Source: Streptomyces sp. yr375 (lineage in GTDB: Bacteria; Actinomycetota; Actinomycetes; Streptomycetales; Streptomycetaceae). Taken from it: a DNA stretch of 64,000 nt. The notes below the pieces were generated by a model, which saw only the letters and a program-made list of their open reading frames with translations, had not been told where the DNA came from and did no database searches. Position numbers and translations under genes: made by a program. The stretch spans positions 1-64,000 of the forward strand of contig NZ_FOFF01000036.1 of NCBI RefSeq assembly GCF_900110755.1, written 5' to 3'. Below are positions 59,543-64,000 of this stretch, piece after piece (within the stretch, counting starts at the first letter, position 1; each line of letters starts with the position of its first letter).

Positions 59543-60459
59543 CCGACACCGCCATGGCGGCAACCGCGCTCGGCAAGCGCTTCGGCCGGCGCGGAGGCTG
59601 GGCGCTGCGCGAGTGCACGTTCCACCTGCCCGCCGGACGCGTCTGTGCCGTCGTCGGCCCCAACGGCGCGGGCAAGTCCACGCTCCTCGCCCTCGCCGCC
59701 GGGCTGCTGGCCCCCACCGAGGGCCACCTCACCGTCCTCGGGACGGACCCGGCGTCCGCACGCGCGCGTGTCGGTTACGTCGCCCAGGACAAGCCGCTGT
59801 ACCCGCAGCTCACCGTCGCCGAGACGCTGCTCGTGGGCGCCGACCTCAACCCGGGCCGCTGGGACGCCGAGACGGCCGAGCGGATCGTTTCCGCGGGCGA
59901 TCTCGACCGCACGAAGAAGATCCGCGCCCTCTCCGGCGGCCAGCGCACCCGCGTCGCACTCGCGCTCGCCCTCGCCAAGCAGCCCGAACTGCTCCTGCTC
60001 GACGAGCCGATGGCCGACCTCGACCCGCTGGCCCGGCACGAGCTGATGGGCACCCTGATGGCGCGGGCCGCGCAGTACGGCACGACGATCGTGATGTCGT
60101 CGCACGTGGTCGCCGAGCTGGAGGACTCCTGCGACCACCTGCTGCTGGTCGGCGACGGCCGGATACGCCTCGCCGGTGAGCTCGACGACCTGCTCGCCGC
60201 CCACGCGCGCGTGAGCGCACCGGCCGAAGCCGCCGTCCCGGACCAGGGCCAAGCCCCGGCCCAGGCCCTCGCCCCGCACACGGTCGTCGAGTCGCGGGTC
60301 ACCGGCCGGCAGCTCACCGCCCTGGTGCGTCCGGCGGGCCCGCTCGGCGACGGCTGGCGCACCTCGACGCCCTCCCTGGAGGAGCTCGTCCTCGCCTACC
60401 TGCGCAACCCGCAGGCCGCCCCGCTCACCCCGGTCGCGCCCGAGGAGGCCGCCGTATGA
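59539..60459 (+). CDS. ABC transporter ATP-binding protein
   Basis: 306 residues. VVGPNGAGKSTLLALAAG (Walker A), LSGGQRTRVALALAL (signature), LLLLDEPMADLDPL (Walker B), then SSHVVAELED. It is in the YtrA-like operon, overlapping both neighbours (ATGA). Confidence 0.9.
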   Translation: MTDTAMAATALGKRFGRRGGWALRECTFHLPAGRVCAVVGPNGAGKSTLLALAAGLLAPTEGHLTVLGTDPASARARVGYVAQDKPLYPQLTVAETLLVGADLNPGRWDAETAERIVSAGDLDRTKKIRALSGGQRTRVALALALAKQPELLLLDEPMADLDPLARHELMGTLMARAAQYGTTIVMSSHVVAELEDSCDHLLLVGDGRIRLAGELDDLLAAHARVSAPAEAAVPDQGQAPAQALAPHTVVESRVTGRQLTALVRPAGPLGDGWRTSTPSLEELVLAYLRNPQAAPLTPVAPEEAAV

Positions 60460-61520
60460 CCGCACTCGCCGTCTCCCCCGCAGCCTCGAAGGACTCCGCC
60501 GGACGCCGTCCCGGACCGCGCTGGCTGCTGCGGCTGCACTGGCCCGCCCTGTACGCCTGGACCGGCCTCGTCGTCGTCCTGGCCGCCGTCCTGGGGTGGC
60601 TGTGGGGGCCGCTCACCGACAGTGCGGTCGAGGCCTGGCGGCAGTACCGCACGTGCCCCGACCTGCTCCCCTGCCAGTACGACCAGGACGCGATCGTCCG
60701 CTACAAGAGCGTGTACATGTACACGACCGGCGCGCTGACCGCGCTGCCCTTCCTGGTCGCCGCGTGGGCGGGCGCCTCCCTGTTCGGCCGCGAGCTGGAG
60801 CACGGCACCGCGCAGCTCGCCTGGACGCAGAACGTGTCCCCGACCCGCTGGCTGGCCACCAAACTGGCCGTGCCGACCGTCCTGGTCGCCGCCGGCACGG
60901 GCCTGCTGGTCGCGCTGCACCACCTGATGTGGTCGGCGGGCGACGGCCGCATCGACACCGCCAAGACCTGGACCGACGAGCTCACCCTGCACACCAACGG
61001 GACCACCACCGTCGCGTTCGCCCTGATCGGAGTGGCCGGCGGCGCCTTCGCGGGCGTGCTGCTGCGCCGTACGCTGCCCGCGCTGATGCTCGCCTTCGGC
61101 CTCGTCGCCGCCGCGCGGGTGCTCACCTACCTGGTCATGCCCTCCATGTGGCCGGCCGTCACCCGCGTCACCAGCCTCGCCGAGGGCTACCGCGGCTCGG
61201 GCCTCAAGGTCGACTCGGGCCTGGTCACCGCGACCGGCGCGCACATCGCCGACCCCGGCTGCGGGCCGACGTCCGCGGTCCCCGACTGCGCGGAGGTGTA
61301 CGCCCGCCTCGACGCCACCGGCTTCTACACCAGGTACCACCCCGAGTCCCACTACTGGCCCCTCCAGGCGACCACGACCGCCGCCCTGCTGGCCGTGGCC
61401 GCCGCCCTCACCGTCGCCACGTTCGTCATGCTCAGGCGCACGACCGCCACCCGGCCCGGCGCCACCAGGCCCAGCGCCCCTGAGAGCGCCCCCGAGAGCG
61501 CCCCGGAGAGCGTCGTATGA
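60456..61520 (+). CDS. ABC-2-type permease 1
   Basis: 354 residues. Six hydrophobic segments; a conserved block is FGRELEHGTAQLAWTQNVSP near residue 110 and HPESHYWPLQ near the end, shared with permease 2. It is a paralogue of the next gene. The tail has SAPESAPES repeats. It overlaps permease 2. Confidence 0.85.
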   Translation: MTALAVSPAASKDSAGRRPGPRWLLRLHWPALYAWTGLVVVLAAVLGWLWGPLTDSAVEAWRQYRTCPDLLPCQYDQDAIVRYKSVYMYTTGALTALPFLVAAWAGASLFGRELEHGTAQLAWTQNVSPTRWLATKLAVPTVLVAAGTGLLVALHHLMWSAGDGRIDTAKTWTDELTLHTNGTTTVAFALIGVAGGAFAGVLLRRTLPALMLAFGLVAAARVLTYLVMPSMWPAVTRVTSLAEGYRGSGLKVDSGLVTATGAHIADPGCGPTSAVPDCAEVYARLDATGFYTRYHPESHYWPLQATTTAALLAVAAALTVATFVMLRRTTATRPGATRPSAPESAPESAPESVV

Positions 61521-62524
61521 CCGCCGTCGCCGATGCGCACCCGCGCCCCCGCGCCGCCGTCGACCTCCCCCACCACGCCGCCTGGGGCACCGCCCGCACC
61601 GTGCTGCGCGTGCACCGGGCCGCCGTCCGGGTCTGGGCGCTGGTCGTGGTGGTCCTGAGCGGCTGGCTGGTGTGGTTCACCGAGACGGCCGCGAAGGACG
61701 CGCGCGCGGAGATGGCGGCCTGCGACCGCGCGGGGCAGGACTTCTGCGACCTGACCGTCGGCATGATCGGCTACAGCGCGACGGTCGACTGGGTCGGCCT
61801 GCTGACCTCGTACCTCTTCCTCGCCGTGGCCGCCTTCGCGGGCGGCGCGCTGGTCGGGCGCGAGCTGGAGAACGGCACCGCGCGACTCGCCTGGACCCAG
61901 GGCGTGACCCCGGCCCGCTGGCTGGCCGCGAAGCTCGCCGTGCCCGCGCTCGTGGTGACCGCCGGCGCCACCGTCCTCGTCCTCGTGTTCCGCTGGGCCT
62001 GGGGCGCCGACCACGAGCTGCTGTACGACGGCTGGATGTCCGACACCGCGTACCTCTCGCGCGGCCCGGCCACCGTCGCGTACGCCCTGTGCGCGCTCGC
62101 CGTCGGCGCCGTCGCCGCGCTCCTGCTGCGCCGCGCGCTGCCCGCCCTCGCCGTCTCCGTGGCCGCGACCGGGCTGCTCGGCCATGTCGTCGCACAGTTC
62201 CGCGCCTCCTTCTGGCCCGCCGTGACGGTCACCTCGCCGAGCCCGACCGGGGACGTCGACTACCCGGTGTCCGCGTGGGAGCTGGAGAGCGGCTCCATCA
62301 TCCACGGCCGGCACGTACCGGACTTCCCCTACTGGCAGTGCGACGGCACCGCGGCCGAGACCCGGCGCTGCCTGGCCGACCTGGGCGTCGAGGGCTCCTA
62401 CGTCACCTACCACCCCGAGTCCCACTACTGGCCCCTCCACCTCGTGGAGACCGGCGTCGTCCTCGCCGTCACGGCCGCCGCGACCGCCGCCGCCTTCTGG
62501 CTCCTGCGCCGCCGCACGCCCTGA
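61517..62524 (+). CDS. ABC-2-type permease 2
   Basis: 335 residues. It shares VGRELENGTARLAWTQGVTP and HPESHYWPLHL with permease 1, so it arose by duplication. Together with the ATPase they form a small exporter or a bacitracin-type stress transporter regulated by the YtrA-like repressor. Confidence 0.85.
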   Translation: MTAVADAHPRPRAAVDLPHHAAWGTARTVLRVHRAAVRVWALVVVVLSGWLVWFTETAAKDARAEMAACDRAGQDFCDLTVGMIGYSATVDWVGLLTSYLFLAVAAFAGGALVGRELENGTARLAWTQGVTPARWLAAKLAVPALVVTAGATVLVLVFRWAWGADHELLYDGWMSDTAYLSRGPATVAYALCALAVGAVAALLLRRALPALAVSVAATGLLGHVVAQFRASFWPAVTVTSPSPTGDVDYPVSAWELESGSIIHGRHVPDFPYWQCDGTAAETRRCLADLGVEGSYVTYHPESHYWPLHLVETGVVLAVTAAATAAAFWLLRRRTP

Positions 62525-62538
62525 CCTCGCGAGCCCTG

Positions 62539-62590
62539 GGTGCGTACGTCCCTCATCCCTACGGAGGAGGACGGGAAGGACGTACGCACC
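62539..62590. terminator. Long hairpin after the YtrA-like operon
   Basis: GGTGCGTACGTCC and GGACGTACGCACC pair perfectly over 13 bp with a 26-base loop, 14 bases after the last stop. Confidence 0.75.
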
Positions 62591-62685
62591 CCTCGTCCCC
62601 CGGCCTGCCCGGAAAGGCCCGTGACCTCGCGCGACTTCCGCGAGCCGCCCCCCGATATCCCGCACGCCATGTCGCCGTAACCAAC

Positions 62686-62721
62686 GGTTCAGACGACCTT
62701 GCGACGCTCTGTGAATGAACC
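62686..62721. promoter_or_regulatory. Possible PhoP box before ppk
   Basis: GGTTCA (62686) and TGAACC (62716-62721) face each other over 24 bases. On the minus strand the second reads GGTTCATTCAC, close to the 11-bp PhoP unit of Streptomyces. Only one unit matches well, so the call is weak. Confidence 0.35.
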
Positions 62722-62840
62722 CCGACGTGCCCGAGCCTTCGCCGCCCCCCGAGGGGAATCACCCCTACGGGACGACCGCCGCGCTCCCTCTCGCACGTTC
62801 CGACGCGCCCGTCACGCTGTTGGCGCGAAAGAATGGGTCC

Positions 62841-64000
62841 ATGAGCCAGTCAGACGCCCAGGCAGAGGTCCAGCACGCGCAGCCCTCCGTGGGCTCCATA
62901 GCCGCGCACCGCCCGCACACCGTGTCGGCCGTGGTGTCCGACCTGGAACCCGACATCGACGCCGACCTCGACGCGTACGAAGAGTCACCCTACGACGGCC
63001 CCGAGCTGCCCCAGGGCCGTTTCCTCGACCGGGAGCGGAGCTGGCTCGCCTTCAACGAACGCGTCCTGGAGCTCGCCGAGGACCCGAACACGCCCCTCCT
63101 CGAACGGGCGAACTTCCTGGCCATCTTCGCCAGCAACCTGGACGAGTTCTTCATGGTCCGGGTGGCCGGACTGAAGCGCCGTATCGCCACCGGCGTCGCC
63201 ACCCGCTCCGCCTCCGGTCTCCAGCCGCGCGAGGTGCTGGAGATGATCTGGGCCCGTTCGCGCGAGCTGATGGCCCGGCACGCCGCGACCTACCACGAGG
63301 ACATCGCGCCCGCCCTCGCGGAGGAGGGCATCCACCTGGTCCGCTGGAGCGAGCTGACGGAGAAGGAGCAGGCGCGCCTCTTCACCCTGTTCCGGCACCA
63401 GATCTTCCCGGTCCTCACCCCCCTCGCCGTCGACCCCGCGCACCCCTTCCCGTACATCTCGGGTCTGTCGCTGAACCTCGCGGTCGTCGTCCGCAACCCG
63501 GTCAGCGGCCACAAGCACTTCGCGCGCGTCAAGGTGCCGCCCCTGCTGTCCCGCTTCCTGGAGAGCTCCCCCGGCCGCTACGTCCCCATCGAGGACGTCA
63601 TCGGCGCCCACCTGGAGGAGCTGTTCCCGGGCATGGAGGTGCTGGAGCACCACGCCTTCCGGCTCACCCGCAACGAGGACCTCGAAGTCGAGGAGGACGA
63701 CGCAGAGAACCTGCTCCAGGCCCTGGAGAAGGAACTCATGCGGCGCCGTTTCGGGCCGCCGGTGCGCCTGGAGGTCGAGGAGTCCATCGACCGCGAGGTG
63801 CTCGACCTGCTGGTGCGCGAGCTGAAGATCAGCGAGGCCGAGGTCTACCCGCTCCCCGGCCCCCTCGACCTCACCGGTCTCTTCCGCATCCACGGCCTCG
63901 ACCGTCCCGAGCTGAAGTACAAGAAGTTCATCGCCGGCACCCACCGCGACCTCGCCGAGGTCGAGTCGGCGTCCGCGCCGGACATCTTCGCCGCCCTGCG
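62841..64000 (+). CDS. ppk: Polyphosphate kinase, 5' part
   Basis: 386 codons are visible from ATG 62841; the gene runs past the window. FLDRERSWLAFNERVLELAED and LDEFFMVRVAGLKRR are the family's N-domain. PPK makes polyphosphate from ATP and reverses it. The typical acidic N-terminal extension (DLEPDIDADLDAYEE) is present in Streptomyces. The upstream region has a possible PhoP site. Confidence 0.95.
   Translation, partial: MSQSDAQAEVQHAQPSVGSIAAHRPHTVSAVVSDLEPDIDADLDAYEESPYDGPELPQGRFLDRERSWLAFNERVLELAEDPNTPLLERANFLAIFASNLDEFFMVRVAGLKRRIATGVATRSASGLQPREVLEMIWARSRELMARHAATYHEDIAPALAEEGIHLVRWSELTEKEQARLFTLFRHQIFPVLTPLAVDPAHPFPYISGLSLNLAVVVRNPVSGHKHFARVKVPPLLSRFLESSPGRYVPIEDVIGAHLEELFPGMEVLEHHAFRLTRNEDLEVEEDDAENLLQALEKELMRRRFGPPVRLEVEESIDREVLDLLVRELKISEAEVYPLPGPLDLTGLFRIHGLDRPELKYKKFIAGTHRDLAEVESASAPDIFAAL

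Overview
The window is very GC-rich DNA with dense, often translationally coupled genes, GTG starts, Tat and Sec exported proteins, DUF397/XRE pairs and actinobacterial landmarks (GlnR, Nur, RsiG, MshD, HelR). It is a Streptomyces chromosome. From memory, the order from about 22 kb to the right edge (rsiG, dtd, ygfZ-like, nur, nitrobindin-like, DsrE, DUF3099, DUF1416, sulfurtransferase, DUF2993, glnR, lacI, trypsin-like protease, two-component pair, 5'-nucleotidase, mshD, ABC genes, ppk) resembles the S. coelicolor SCO4145-SCO4180 core region. No alignment could be run. No tRNA, rRNA or CRISPR array was seen.

Layout. 0-9.2 kb is a scarred accessory region: the end of an IS3-type transposase, a truncated GAF-ANTAR gene, a Tn3 transposase remnant fused back to back with a beheaded PP2C phosphatase, a P-loop fragment and a frameshifted GNAT gene. 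Among them lie intact genes: a divergent SAH-hydrolase paralogue preceded by a 24-codon peptide gene, a GNAT, an APH-type kinase and a TetR/flavin-monooxygenase pair with a clean operator. 9.2-16.2 kb holds an MFS exporter, a HAD-like protein, HelR with a TetR regulator, and a protein with two APH kinase domains. 16.2-21 kb is the most unusual block: three paralogous GntR regulators, two 62-64-residue membrane proteins each divergent from a GntR gene, and a HAD phosphatase coupled to the second GntR. All the intergenic spaces carry repeats spaced at about 11 or 12 bp. 21-31.5 kb is core metabolism and regulation, including a cysteine leader peptide with an attenuator-like hairpin before a sulfurtransferase. 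31.5-37.3 kb carries GlnR, a LacI regulator, and an HtrA-like protease with 11-bp direct repeats near its two-component system. 37.3-40.1 kb is an accessory patch: a toxin-antitoxin-like pair, two DUF397 genes and their XRE regulator. 40.2-50.4 kb encodes exported proteins: a pectate lyase/pectin methylesterase fusion, a giant ALF-repeat Tat protein and a trypsin-like/FG-GAP protein lacking the catalytic His. 50.9-64 kb has a 5'-nucleotidase, mycothiol synthase, a sigma/anti-sigma/ABC operon, a YtrA-like GntR/ABC operon with a 15-bp palindromic operator, and the start of ppk.

How they fit together. The phosphate theme (5'-nucleotidase, ppk), nitrogen (GlnR), sulfur and thiol (sulfurtransferase, DsrE, MshD) and metal (Nur) genes form the conserved core. 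The accessory segments look like independent insertions. The best candidate for an undescribed system is the GntR/small-membrane-protein/HAD/double-kinase block at 16.2-21 kb. The peptide plus SAHase-like pair near 2.3 kb comes second.
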